Source: CAWABB01 sp963701735 (GTDB taxonomy: Bacteria > Bacteroidota > Ignavibacteria > UBA10030 > UBA6906). From it: a DNA stretch of 64,000 nt. Positions within the stretch are counted from its first letter, which is position 1. The number at the start of each line of letters is the position of its first letter. Positions 41,349 through 51,200 of this stretch are shown in pieces. A program made the translations under genes and the position numbers. The notes below the pieces were generated by a model, which worked only from the letters and a program-made list of their open reading frames with translations, had not been told where the DNA came from and searched no databases. Location of the stretch: NCBI GenBank assembly GCA_963701735.1, contig CAVPBI010000010.1, positions 186,001 through 250,000 of the forward strand. The letters run 5' to 3'.

Positions 41349-43178
41349 ATGTCCCTGGTTCGATTCCTGTGGACACGGATTGCCGCCCCGGTGTGGTGTG
41401 CGCTTGGCGCCGTGATCCTTTTCAGCGGTTCAGCCGAGGCACAGCCCGATGTCATCAGAGTGGCGTGCATTGGCAACAGCATTACGTACGGAGGACTGGG
41501 GGAACAATCCTATCCGCAAACACTCGGTAGACTGCTTGGCAGCCATTACCAGGTGCGCAATTTTGGCGTCAGCGGCCGCACGCTGCTGCGCAAAGGCGAT
41601 TATCCGTACTGGAACGAGCAGGCCTTCTACGACGCCCAGGATTTCAACCCGCAGGTCATCATCATCTGTCTCGGGACGAACGACAGCAAGCCGTGGAATT
41701 GGGTGTACGGGGCTGAGTTCTTCGAGGATTACAGCGATTTCATTGCCGCCTTTCGAGCGCCGGGGAGAAACCCTCAGATCTACGCCTGCTTTCCTCCGCC
41801 GGTGTTCAAGGACGGGTTTGGGATCACGAACTCCGTGATCCGGGATCAGATCCTCCCCATCATCGATTCGGTGGGCCGGTCGTCGCACACGCTTGCGATT
41901 GATTTCTATTCGTTGATGCAAGGCGATTCAGTTCTCTTCCCCGATGGAATCCACCCAAACGCCTCCGGCTACGCCCACATGGCGGAGATCGCCTACGACG
42001 CAATCATGGATAGCCCGCCCGGGTTTGTCCGCTCTTTCCGGTCGGCGCCGGATACAGTCGAGCAGGGCGGGTCGGCAACTCTCTTTTGGGAAACAACGCC
42101 GGGATCTCACGTGACGTTGAACGGCGCGAGTGTGGTCGAAAGGGATTCGGCGGCGGTGTCGCCGACGGGGACCAGCCCTTACTCGTTGATTGCTTCAGGA
42201 CCCGAATATTCCGACACCAGCTGGCTTGTGTTGACGTACCTCCCACCCGGGATCATCAAAGAGTTCTCGGCCGATCCTGTGATGCTCGACGAAGGCTGGG
42301 ACTTCTCGTCGCTGCTTCGCTGGCGGACGTCTTCCGGATCGTCGGTCACCCTCGATGGTGTCGCGGTCGACGCGGAGGGTTCCGCGTGGCGTACACCGAC
42401 GAGCAGCACGACCTATACGCTGGTTGCAGGGGGGGAAGCGACTGGCTCGGCAACCGTCACTGTCTACGTCCTTCCCTCGCAGCAGATCAATCGGGCGCTG
42501 AACCATCCGTCGAAGGCTTCGGCCACCGAGCGCGGATATGCCCCGGCGTCGGCAGTTGACGGTGACACCGCGACCGTGTGGAAGAGCGCCGTCCAGGCGT
42601 TCCAGTGGATCTACGTCGATTTCGGCCGCACGTGGGAGATGACGCGGGTCGTTGTGCGCTGGGGCCCCGCGTATGCCACCACGTATCATATTCAGGTTCT
42701 CGATTCCGTGGGCGCTTCGAAGAACGCCTACAGTACGACGGCCGGGGACGGTGGAACGGACGACATCACCGGTTTGCATCACGCGGGGCAATACGTGCGA
42801 CTTCTGTGTACTGCCAGGAATACGACGGACTCTGGCTATGTTGTGAGCGAGCTGGAAGTCTATGGTCAACCGCCTTCGGTGGACGATGTTCCGATCTTGC
42901 CCGACACTCACCCGGGGATCTTCGGTCTGGAGCAGAATTATCCCAATCCTTTCAACGGCCAGACGGAGATGCGGTTCGAGCTTCCGGAGACCCTGCCCGT
43001 CAGGCTGCGCGTCTACGATCTGTTGGGGCGGGAAGTGAGCGTTGTGCTCGATGCGGAACGGAAGGCGGGGAGACACTCGGTCATGTTCGACGCGGGTCTG
43101 CTCGCCAGCGGCGTGTACACTTACAGGCTGGAGGCCGGTCCCTACGTCGAGGTCAGGAGGCTGATTCTTCTCAAGTGA
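41349..43178 (+). CDS. SGNH/GDSL esterase with Ig, F5/8C and T9SS domains
   Basis: A 609-residue secreted esterase with an intact frame. GAGGAG precedes ATG 41349; signal peptide ending GSAEAQ. SGNH blocks: nucleophile Ser in CIGNSITYGG (S44), Gly in NFGVSGRTLL, Asn in CLGTNDSKPW, Asp/His in FPDGIHPNASGY. Two Ig-like repeats (SHVTLNG; SSVTLDG), an F5/8-type C domain (NRALNHPSKASATERG to VSELEVYG) and the T9SS domain NYPNPFNGQTEMRF to LILLK follow. The architecture after the catalytic domain matches the GH5 gene at 36014. In this operon it most likely deacetylates mannan. It closes the compact run of mannan genes. Confidence 0.87.
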   Translation: MSLVRFLWTRIAAPVWCALGAVILFSGSAEAQPDVIRVACIGNSITYGGLGEQSYPQTLGRLLGSHYQVRNFGVSGRTLLRKGDYPYWNEQAFYDAQDFNPQVIIICLGTNDSKPWNWVYGAEFFEDYSDFIAAFRAPGRNPQIYACFPPPVFKDGFGITNSVIRDQILPIIDSVGRSSHTLAIDFYSLMQGDSVLFPDGIHPNASGYAHMAEIAYDAIMDSPPGFVRSFRSAPDTVEQGGSATLFWETTPGSHVTLNGASVVERDSAAVSPTGTSPYSLIASGPEYSDTSWLVLTYLPPGIIKEFSADPVMLDEGWDFSSLLRWRTSSGSSVTLDGVAVDAEGSAWRTPTSSTTYTLVAGGEATGSATVTVYVLPSQQINRALNHPSKASATERGYAPASAVDGDTATVWKSAVQAFQWIYVDFGRTWEMTRVVVRWGPAYATTYHIQVLDSVGASKNAYSTTAGDGGTDDITGLHHAGQYVRLLCTARNTTDSGYVVSELEVYGQPPSVDDVPILPDTHPGIFGLEQNYPNPFNGQTEMRFELPETLPVRLRVYDLLGREVSVVLDAERKAGRHSVMFDAGLLASGVYTYRLEAGPYVEVRRLILLK

Positions 43179-43247
43179 CGAATTCGGACCTATCCCGGCC
43201 GGCCGGGGCGCGTCTCCGAGCCGGTGCCAATCCATAGGAAGCTTCGA

Positions 43248-44345
43248 ATGGACATCCTGACTCTCGCGGCGATGCTTGCCGGCCTCGTCTTGCTCATCGT
43301 TGGTGCCGAAGCCCTCGTCAAGGGCGCCTCGCGGCTCGCCGGCGCTGCGGGAATCAGTCCGCTCGTGATCGGGCTGACCGTGGTCGCCTACGGGACAAGC
43401 TCTCCTGAACTGATCGTGAGCCTTCAAGCATCGCTTGCAGGCCAGCCTGACATCGCCGTCGGAAACGTGGTGGGGAGCAACATTTTCAACGTATTGTTCA
43501 TCCTCGGCGTTTCTGCGCTCATCGTACCCCTTGTCGTTGCTCAGCGGATGGTCAGGATAGAAGTTCCTGTGATGATCGGTGTGTCGGGCCTCCTGTGGCT
43601 GTTCGCTCTGAACGGAACCGTGGGGCACTGGGAATCGGCACTCCTGGTGGTGGCTCTCGTCGTGTATACGGGTGTGGCCGTTCGCATGAGCCGCAAAGAA
43701 ACAAAGGAGGTGACAAAGGAGTACGACGATCACATGGCGCGGGGCGGTGAGGCGGCACGGCCGAGCTATCCCAGGAATATCGGGCTCGTCGTTGCGGGGC
43801 TTGCAATGCTTGTTCTGGGCTCGACATGGCTGGTGGATGGGGCCGTTCAGCTGGCGCTCTATCTTGGGCTCAGCGAGCTCATCATCGGCCTCACGATTGT
43901 AGCCGCCGGAACGTCGTTGCCTGAAGTGGCCACGAGCGTGCTCGCCGCGGTGCGCGGTGAACGTGATATCGCAGTCGGGAATGTCGTCGGCAGCAATATC
44001 TTCAATGTCCTTGGGGTCATCGGCATCGCGGGAATCGCAAGCCCTGCGGGGCTGGAGGTCCCGCATCCCGCTTTCTCGTTCGACATCCCCTTCATGGTCG
44101 CGGTAGCGGTGGCATGTCTGCCGGTCTTCTTCACCGGGCACTCCATCTCACGGTGGGAGGGAGGGGTCTTCCTGGTCTACTATGTCGCATACACGGCCTT
44201 TCTCGTGTTGGATGCTTCCGACCACGATCTGCTGCCGGACTTCAGCTGGATCATGAGCGCATTCGTCCTGCCGCTGACGGTCATCACGCTGGTCGTGGTT
44301 TCATTGAGGGCCTGGAGACAAAACCGCCAGAGGGGCAGGGCGTAG
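43248..44345 (+). CDS. CaCA-family Na+/Ca2+ (cation) antiporter
   Basis: A 365-residue inner-membrane antiporter of the K+-dependent/bacterial YrbG-like Ca2+:cation exchanger type. TAGGAAG site before ATG 43248. Two inverted alpha-repeats are plain: GLTVVAYGTSSPELIVSLQA with GNVVGSNIFNVLFILG, and GLTIVAAGTSLPEVATSVLAA with GNVVGSNIFNVLGVIG. About ten TM helices, with a short charged cytoplasmic loop (SRKETKEVTKEYDDHM) between the halves. It starts 69 bp after the esterase and may be read through from the mannan operon, though the function (Ca2+ export) is general. Possible relevance: surface proteins of the locus look Ca2+-dependent. Confidence 0.9.
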   Translation: MDILTLAAMLAGLVLLIVGAEALVKGASRLAGAAGISPLVIGLTVVAYGTSSPELIVSLQASLAGQPDIAVGNVVGSNIFNVLFILGVSALIVPLVVAQRMVRIEVPVMIGVSGLLWLFALNGTVGHWESALLVVALVVYTGVAVRMSRKETKEVTKEYDDHMARGGEAARPSYPRNIGLVVAGLAMLVLGSTWLVDGAVQLALYLGLSELIIGLTIVAAGTSLPEVATSVLAAVRGERDIAVGNVVGSNIFNVLGVIGIAGIASPAGLEVPHPAFSFDIPFMVAVAVACLPVFFTGHSISRWEGGVFLVYYVAYTAFLVLDASDHDLLPDFSWIMSAFVLPLTVITLVVVSLRAWRQNRQRGRA

Positions 44346-44493
44346 AGTAGCGCGTGCGTTCATTCGCGCATCGAGCTGCGGTGTGCAGCGGTCAGCCTGC
44401 TCACTTTGCCATACGCATGCCCCCCTCCCGTCAAGGTCGCCGTCCTGCCCAGCGCCAAGGAGGCTGGCAGGCGCGCAGGGAGGAGGCGGTGAC

Positions 44494-45042
44494 CTACAGA
44501 AGTCGCGGAATGAACATTCTGGTCTGCTGCATGTAGCGATCGTACGGTTCGCCGAACCGCTCCAGGTTCTCGAGTTCCTCGTAGTACGCTGTGACGTACA
44601 TGAGGAAGCTGGCCGCCAGGCCGAGGACGATGCCGAAGAAGGAGAACGACTTGAAGACTGTTCCCCAGACAAACAGCAGGAGGGATGTGTAGAGGGGGTG
44701 CCGGATGTGACGGTACGGGCCGGTCGTCACGAGCCGGGTCGTTTCCTCGAATGCGAATGTGCCTGGTCTTTGCGGACGCGAGAGGGGTTTGCCCTCCCGC
44801 CGTAGTTCAAGAAATCCCCAGAGAGCGAGAGCAGCCGCGGCCGTCAGCAGGACCCAGGCGATGATCTGGTGCCAGGAGAGAGGGTTTCGAAACCAGGCAG
44901 TCAGGTTCAGCACGAGCACCGCCCAGATCGCCTCGAACGCCAGAAACCGCATGAATCCGTGCGAGCGGACGTCTCCGAATGTCCGCCACGAAATGCCTGC
45001 AAGGGCAATGGCCCCCACGAAGTACAGCATGATCAGACCCAT
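44494..45042 (-). CDS. Integral-membrane methyltransferase (isoprenylcysteine/PEMT-like)
   Basis: A 182-residue membrane protein with four to five TM helices. The C-terminal half has the ICMT/PEMT signature TTGPYRHIRHPLYTSLLL followed by YYEELENLERFGEPYDRYMQQTR, where EE and the R-P-Y region bind S-adenosylmethionine. Bacterial members methylate various lipids or unknown substrates; nothing nearby identifies this one. ATG 45042; M5 is an alternative start. It is divergent from the PAP2 gene and convergent with the antiporter. Confidence 0.82.
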   Translation of the reverse strand: MGLIMLYFVGAIALAGISWRTFGDVRSHGFMRFLAFEAIWAVLVLNLTAWFRNPLSWHQIIAWVLLTAAAALALWGFLELRREGKPLSRPQRPGTFAFEETTRLVTTGPYRHIRHPLYTSLLLFVWGTVFKSFSFFGIVLGLAASFLMYVTAYYEELENLERFGEPYDRYMQQTRMFIPRLL

Positions 45043-45165
45043 GGCAACTGATGCTCCTTCTCGCTATCTTTGGTCCCAGCCAGAATAGCTCAGGAAGATG
45101 ATAAGTTCAAGCCCTGTGCCCGTTCTGAGGAGTTCTCGCTTCAGGGAGATGTTGCCATTTATCGC

Positions 45166-45967
45166 TTGAAAGTCATTTGTACCTCTCTCGTTGTCCTGCT
45201 TCTTGCGAATGGCGCTCCCCCTGCGTTGGGACAATCGCCGTACGTCTTGAACCCGACCAGGGAGGCGATTCTCATCGGAAGCGGTGTGGCGGGAGGCCTC
45301 GTTGCGTACGGAGTGCACGATCAGGCCGTCGGGCTGACCGGGGAGCAGGTCGCAGCACTCTCGCGCTCCGATGTGAACGCGTTCGATCGCGGTGCGACGT
45401 ATCGATATTCGACGGACGCTGATGACCTATCGGACTGGCTGGCGTACGCGCTTGTCCTGAGCCCTGCAGCCCTTCTTGTATCCAGAGCCGGTGCGGGAGG
45501 ACGCTGCAACATACGGAACCATGTACGGGGAAACGATGTTGTTGACGCTGGCCGCTGTGCAGCTTACGAAAGGCCTGGTCCTTCGGACACGCCCGTTTGC
45601 GTACAATCCTGACGCCCCTCCGGACTCGAAGACGACGGTCGAGGCACGACAGTCATTCTACTCCAGCCACACGGCATTAGCATTTGCTTCAGCCGTCTTC
45701 ATGAGCATTACGTTCCAGGCCTACGAGCCTGATTCGCCGCTGCGGCCATGGATCTGGGCCGCATCACTCAGCATGGCGACAACGATCGGGGTATTGCGCT
45801 ATACCTCCGGGTCGCATTTCCCAACAGACATCCTTGCAGGTGCCGCAATCGGGACGCTCGCAGGGATCGCCGTTCCGGCGCTTCACAAGGTCGGCCAGGG
45901 TGACCTATCGGTCGTGCCGGCCGCAGGACCCCGAAGTGTCCAGCTTTCGTTCCGAATGTCGCTCTGA
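45166..45967 (+). CDS. PAP2-family membrane-associated phosphatase, frame-broken
   Basis: A ~267-residue lipid-phosphatase-type protein. TTG 45166 gives a clean signal peptide (KVICTSLVVLLLANGAPPALGQ); an upstream GTG at 45070 would add an uncharacteristic leader. The PAP2 motifs are KGLVLRTRPFAY (motif 1), YSSHTALAFA (motif 2, Ser-x-His) and RYTSGSHFPTDIL (motif 3 with catalytic His). The frame shifts near 45490. The protein probably sits at the outer face of the inner membrane or in the periplasm and removes phosphate from lipid pyrophosphates or phosphatidic acid. It lies 23 bp before the acyl-CoA ligase gene, so a shared role in lipid metabolism is possible. Confidence 0.8.
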
Positions 45968-45990
45968 CACTATACACTGGTGATTTCCCG

Positions 45991-47682
45991 ATGGACACAT
46001 CCATGAATTCGAAGCCCGCTACTCTTCGCGACATACTGACACAGTCGGCCAGTCGCTTCGGAGGGAAGATCGCACTCAGGTTGCATGAGGGGGAGGGGTT
46101 CACGTACGCCGAGGTGGCTGAGCGAGCGTCGGAACTATCCGCATTTCTGCGCGAGCGCGGCATGAACCCGGGAGACCGCATGGCGATTCTCGGGGAGAAC
46201 AGTCCCCGGTGGGGAGTGGCGTACTTCGCGGTGACCTCAATGGGGGCGATTGCCGTCCCTATCCTGACAGAGTTCCCTCCCAAGGACATCGCTCGTATCA
46301 TCGACCACTCCGGTGCTGGAGCGATCTTCGTCTCCCGGCGTCAGTACGAGAAGCTCGAATCCGTTCCGATGGAGTCGCGGGGGATCTGTATCCTGTTGGA
46401 CGATTGGACGATCATTCCGCCTGGAGCGACCGAAAGCGACCTCTCTCGTACTGACATCCCGCGAGAGTCGGCGCTGCGGCCGGCCTCGGGCAAGCTGTCG
46501 AACGCGGGAGACCAGGGGCCGACTCCCGAAGACATCGCCTCGATTGTCTACACGTCGGGTACGACAGGTTTCTCGAAGGGGGTCATGCTGACCCACGGCA
46601 ACCTGGTCTCGGATGCGATCGGGACGGAGCTGATCTCGGAAGCCTGTCCGGACGACCGCCTGCTTTCGATCCTCCCGCTCCCGCACACCTACGAATCAAC
46701 CCTCGGGCTGATCACGGTCTTCATGGCAGGTGCGACGGTCAACTATCTTGACAAACCCCCGACGGCTGCCGTGCTTATGCCGGCGTTGCAGAAGGTCCGT
46801 CCGACCATCATGCTGTCGGTTCCCCTTATCATCGAGAAGATCTACAGGTCCAGGATTCTGCCTGAGCTTACCGGGAAACCGGTCCTGAAGCGCCTTCACG
46901 CGATCGCTCCGATTCGCCGCATCCTGAACAGGATTGCGGGGAAGAAGCTGCTGAAGACCTTCGGGGGCGAGCTGAGGATATTCACCATCGGCGGGGCGCC
47001 CCTGGCACCCGACGTGGAGATCTTCCTGAGGGAGGCGGGATTCCCGTACGCCATCGGCTACGGGCTGACCGAAACCTCTCCGCTTATCGCCGGTACGGGT
47101 GCAGCGGACACGCGTTACCGATCGACCGGCCCTGTGCTGCCGGGGGGAACCATGATAAGGATTGCAAATCCCAACCCGTTGACAGGAGAAGGGGAGATCG
47201 AAGTCAAGGGACCGACCGTGATGAAGGGGTACTACAGGGACCCCGAAAAGACAGCCGCCGCGTTCACAGAGGATGGATGGTTCAAGACGGGAGATCTCGG
47301 GCTTTTCGACGCCGACAATTATCTGTACATCAAAGGCCGGTCGAAGAACATGATCCTCGGGCCCAGCGGCAAGAACATCTACCCCGAGGAAATCGAGGCC
47401 GTTATCAATGAATTCGATACCGTCAGGGATTCACTCGTCTTCCAGGAGCAGAACAAGCTGGTAGCGCTCGTGAACCTGGACTACGAGAGGCTGAAAGAGG
47501 CCCTGAAAGCCAGTGAAACGGACCTCAAGGCCCGCGCGAATGAGCTGCTTGCGGAACTGCACAGGCAGGTGAATAACCGGGTCCCGCTGTCCGCACGAAT
47601 TCACAAACTGATTGAGCAGGCCGAACCCTTCCAGAAGACCCCCACCCAGAAGATCAAGAGGTATCTCTACACCCGATCGTGA
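45991..47682 (+). CDS. Long-chain fatty-acid CoA ligase (AMP-binding)
   Basis: A 563-residue cytoplasmic or membrane-associated adenylate-forming enzyme that joins a fatty acid to CoA with ATP. The P-loop-like motif IVYTSGTTGFSKGVMLTH, FTIGGAPLAPDVEIF, the YGLTETSPLI motif, DGWFKTGDLG with GRSKNMILGPSGKNIYPEEIE, and the C-terminal Lys in KTPTQKIKRYLY are all present, so it should be active. Length and the AMP-binding C-domain match long-chain acyl-CoA synthetases (FadD-like). The start ATG 45991 has a second ATG four codons on. Transcribed with the PAP2 gene. Confidence 0.9.
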   Translation: MDTSMNSKPATLRDILTQSASRFGGKIALRLHEGEGFTYAEVAERASELSAFLRERGMNPGDRMAILGENSPRWGVAYFAVTSMGAIAVPILTEFPPKDIARIIDHSGAGAIFVSRRQYEKLESVPMESRGICILLDDWTIIPPGATESDLSRTDIPRESALRPASGKLSNAGDQGPTPEDIASIVYTSGTTGFSKGVMLTHGNLVSDAIGTELISEACPDDRLLSILPLPHTYESTLGLITVFMAGATVNYLDKPPTAAVLMPALQKVRPTIMLSVPLIIEKIYRSRILPELTGKPVLKRLHAIAPIRRILNRIAGKKLLKTFGGELRIFTIGGAPLAPDVEIFLREAGFPYAIGYGLTETSPLIAGTGAADTRYRSTGPVLPGGTMIRIANPNPLTGEGEIEVKGPTVMKGYYRDPEKTAAAFTEDGWFKTGDLGLFDADNYLYIKGRSKNMILGPSGKNIYPEEIEAVINEFDTVRDSLVFQEQNKLVALVNLDYERLKEALKASETDLKARANELLAELHRQVNNRVPLSARIHKLIEQAEPFQKTPTQKIKRYLYTRS

Positions 47683-47724
47683 AGGTAGTGGGCCGGCTCG
47701 CAGGAAAGATAGCCCTAGCTGATC

Positions 47725-47741
47725 GCTGCCACCGTGGCAGC
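47725..47741. terminator. Small hairpin between convergent genes
   Basis: Inverted repeat GCTGCC / GGCAGC with a 5-base loop, in the 185-bp gap between the acyl-CoA ligase (plus) and the small minus-strand gene. No T-tract; only a candidate. Confidence 0.3.
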
Positions 47742-47867
47742 CGAAGAGGCCTCATCCCGCCTGCAGAGGAGCAGGTACCCGGTGAGAGATGCAGAGGAGA
47801 GAGAAGGTCTTCTGGTCGCAGGGTGAATCCCCTCGGACTATTGTAGCTCCAAATCGAAGTAGATTCT

Positions 47868-48275
47868 TTAACCCCTTTGATTTAAGCTGTTGCCTTCCTT
47901 TATATCAAGCACTTTCCTTCCCTTGGAATCGACAATCTGAGACACGGGGTGAAGGAATCCGGCAGTCGACCAGTCAAATGTCCGCCCGTCTGCCAGTTCG
48001 ATCTTCCCCTCTGAGATCGACCAGTCCGGCTTGAATGAGGCCACACGCTGGCGCGCTGGGGCTTCCTCACAGACAATCTCCCGCCTCCAGAACCCTTCCT
48101 GTTTGAGAAACCACACTCCTTCCTTCGTGGATCCCTCAAATTCCTGATGGGACCAGGAAGTTGCCTTCAGGGTGCCAATGTCCTGGCCCTGGTGCTGGAG
48201 GACGAAGTCGTACCGCCACGCGTTTCTTTGGAGCCAGAGGTACGTCGAATCAGCTACTCTGATTGTGGGTTCCAT
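47868..48275 (-). CDS. Small protein of unknown function, third gene of the SPFH cluster
   Basis: A 135-residue soluble-looking protein without signal peptide or TM segment. It is beta-rich and dominated by aromatic and charged residues (YLWLQRNAWRYDFVLQHQGQ, WSHQEFEGSTKEGVWFLK, RVASFKPDWSISEGKIELADGRTF, FLHPVSQIVDSKGRKVLDI). The alternating strand pattern suggests a single beta-barrel or sandwich of the tubby/LURP-one kind, but I cannot assign it. It begins 12 bp after the giant aminotransferase/PEPC-like gene, so co-expression with it is very likely. Function unknown. Confidence 0.65.
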   Translation of the reverse strand: MEPTIRVADSTYLWLQRNAWRYDFVLQHQGQDIGTLKATSWSHQEFEGSTKEGVWFLKQEGFWRREIVCEEAPARQRVASFKPDWSISEGKIELADGRTFDWSTAGFLHPVSQIVDSKGRKVLDIKEGNSLNQRG

Positions 48276-48287
48276 CAGACCTCCCGA

Positions 48288-51200
48288 CTAGCCGTTGTCG
48301 CCCGCGAGCCTGGCGATCTGGAGCAGGTAGAACCTGAGCTGATCCTGCTGCTCCGGCTTGAGCGCCTGGTCTTCGATTTCCGCAATCCGCTCGACCTCCT
48401 TGAGGGCTCGAACGACATTGGTGGGGACCTCCACCATGCCTGCGGAGGCGGCGGTGAGGTAGCCGACCGCGGCGGCAAGGAACTGCCGCATCTCGTCGTC
48501 CGGTCGACCAGCGTTGAGGAAGTGAGACACCACAGGGGAAAGCCTGACATCCCTGACAGGAGCGGCGATCTCGGCACTGCCTGCGCGGGATGCAATTGAA
48601 TACAGGGATGAAGCCAGCTCCACAAAGCTCGCCACCCGCTGATAGACGGGGCGTTCGAGCAGAGTCCACGCCCGCGAGCGCCACCCCTGAATTTCGTCGG
48701 TTGCTCGAAGCATGCCCTGCACGGAAGCTTTCCACGCGGGGTCGACCGGAGATCCGGCAGCCTCTTCAATCCGCTCCCATTCGGTGTTGAAGATGTTGGC
48801 CTGCAGCAGCACCGCGAGGTCCGGCCGCACGGTCGGCAACAGGCGCGGCTTGAACCCCGCATTGGTGAAGAAGTCCGTCACGTCGATTCCATGGCGGCGC
48901 ACGAGCTCCTGCTGGAACAGCGGGATCATGCGTGCCATGGCGTCCATATCCTCCCGAAGTGCGACGAACGCCGAATTCCCCGCCGGATAGGCACGCTCGA
49001 GGGCGTGGAAGTGCTTCAGCTGGACATCCTGGTAGAGCCTCAACGAGTTCAGGATCTCATACACCGGAAGATGAGGGAGGATCCTGTCGGCAAGGAACGT
49101 CTGCGGGTCTCCTTCTGTCGTCCTGTCCCGCGAGAAAATGTCGAGCGCCCGGAACAATCCCGTCGTGAGCTGGTTCACGCCGAGGACGGCCGTCTGCGCC
49201 TGGTTGTGCGCGATCGCCCTGAGCAGGCTTCCGTACCGCGAGAGGGGGATCGTTTCCGCGATTCGTTCGAGGATCCGGTTGCCGGCGTCCTTTCCGACCT
49301 GCGACGGCCGGACGGTGGGCCTGTCCCTCAGTGGCGGCGTCGTTCTCGCGACGAAGTAGGAAATCATGTGGAGACCGGTCACATCCTCGTCCCGCCCGTA
49401 CAGGATCTGTCGGAAGTTGTCGGTAGCGACCTTGAGGAATTCCTGATAGACTTCGTCGCGCGTCCCCACGGTCAGACGCTCGAGAGCCTGCGCGCCGCGC
49501 GTTGTTCTCGTGAGCCTGCTTTCCGCTAGCTCTTCGCACGCCCGGATCAGATCGCGGCGATGCCGGTGTTGTGCTCCCGCAAGGTGATACAGTATCTCGG
49601 CGACCTCACGCGAAGAGAGATTGCGAAGGCGCTCCGCAAGGTTGCTCTGGATCGTCCTCAGGTCGCCGCCCGAGAACACGCCGAGCAGCGGCGTGGTGGC
49701 ATAGCGTGTGGCCCGTCTCGTCGATGCACGAAGGTGGCCGTCGAACCGGTGCGATGCGTCGCTGTCCGGGGTGAACGCCGGTTGTCCGCTGAACGGATTG
49801 TAGTACCCGCCCTGGCGCTGCATGGGCTCGCCGGAGCCGAGTTTCAATCGTACCTTCTCCGCGAGGCCGTGATGCGCGAGCCAGGTCATGAGCTCGACCT
49901 TCGCCTGCTTGTACAGCTGCGCTCCGGCCGCCTGACCCACAGCCTGGCTGAGATCCGAGCCCGCGATGAACACCTCGGTCACGACCTCGGCAAACCGGTC
50001 CCCCGTCTCCTGATTGATCCTTCTGCTCTGAAGGGAGTACTCCCAGATCTTCTCCGCGTATGACGGGATCGCCCGCACCGCTTCCGGGCCTTCGAAGAGC
50101 GGGATCAGCGATACGGCCGGCATCTCGGCGTCAGGATGGTCGCGGAGGATGGCCTCCCTGCGGGCGCGCATCTTCTGATCCAGCGAGATCAGCGCCTCCG
50201 GCCGGGTGGACATGCTTACCTGGAGGGCCAGGATCATTCCGGGGTTTCCGAATCGCGCCGATATCTCGTTGATCTCGCCGAGGTTAAACACGGTGGTGTC
50301 GATCGCGAACGGGTCCTGCGCGGTGACCATGCCCTGGTGGATTCGCGGAGTCAGGACGAATCGCTGCAGGAGGTCCCGGTATCTCACGGCATCGAGCGCG
50401 AGGCGGGGATCGGAGAGGTTTCCGACCAGCGCCGGAATGAGCGAGTGGAGCTCCTTGCGAAGTCTCTTGTTGAGGGCGAAATAGCGCTCGAGAGCCTCCC
50501 GCCGTCTCCGGCGGAGGTCCAGCATCCGGCGCTCGAGACGATCGTTGTGATACCACAACGACGTCACCGGGTCCCTGGCAACGTGAAGCGCCATCCCGAT
50601 TCTACGGAGCGTGCCGGGGGTCGCATGAAAGGGGAGAACCCCGCGATAGCGACGCTCAAGCTGGTGCGTCAGGCTTGTGATTTCATCGAGGAGGCTCACC
50701 AGCGTCTGCCGGCCTTCCGGCAGCTGCTCGAGTTCTCGCAGCAGGTCCGCAGGCAGCCTGACGGTCCTGTCGACGGCCGCGAGCCGTCCCAGGATGCGAG
50801 AGAGCCGGGTGAGGTTTTCCATCAGCACCGAGGCGACGAGCCGGTGGCCCTGACCGGAGGGCCGCGTGCTGCCGTCCCAGTCTCCCCAGAATGAGAGGAA
50901 GGTCCTCCCGAAGCCTGCTCCGGCGACATCGCCGAGCATCTCGGCAGCGACGTGCGCATCGAGATCAAGCAGGACCTCTCGCGCCTCGTCGGTCGACGTG
51001 ATCGCAACATTCGAGCCGAGGAATTCCTTCACCAGTTCCTGTGCGGCCGCATCGATATCGGCTGCGGCGGGTTCCAGCCCGCCCAGCAGCCGCTCATGGA
51101 TGCTTTCGAACGCGGCCTCCGTTCGGATCGAGTACGCCTGCGTCGGATGCACCGTGCGATCGAACAACCGGCCGCGAAACGCGCTCTGCCGTCGGTCGAT

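Noticed and set aside
42195..44141. 648-codon open frame on the minus strand over the esterase and antiporter
   Set aside because: It spans two real genes and the gap between them; His/Asp/Arg-rich shadow translation.
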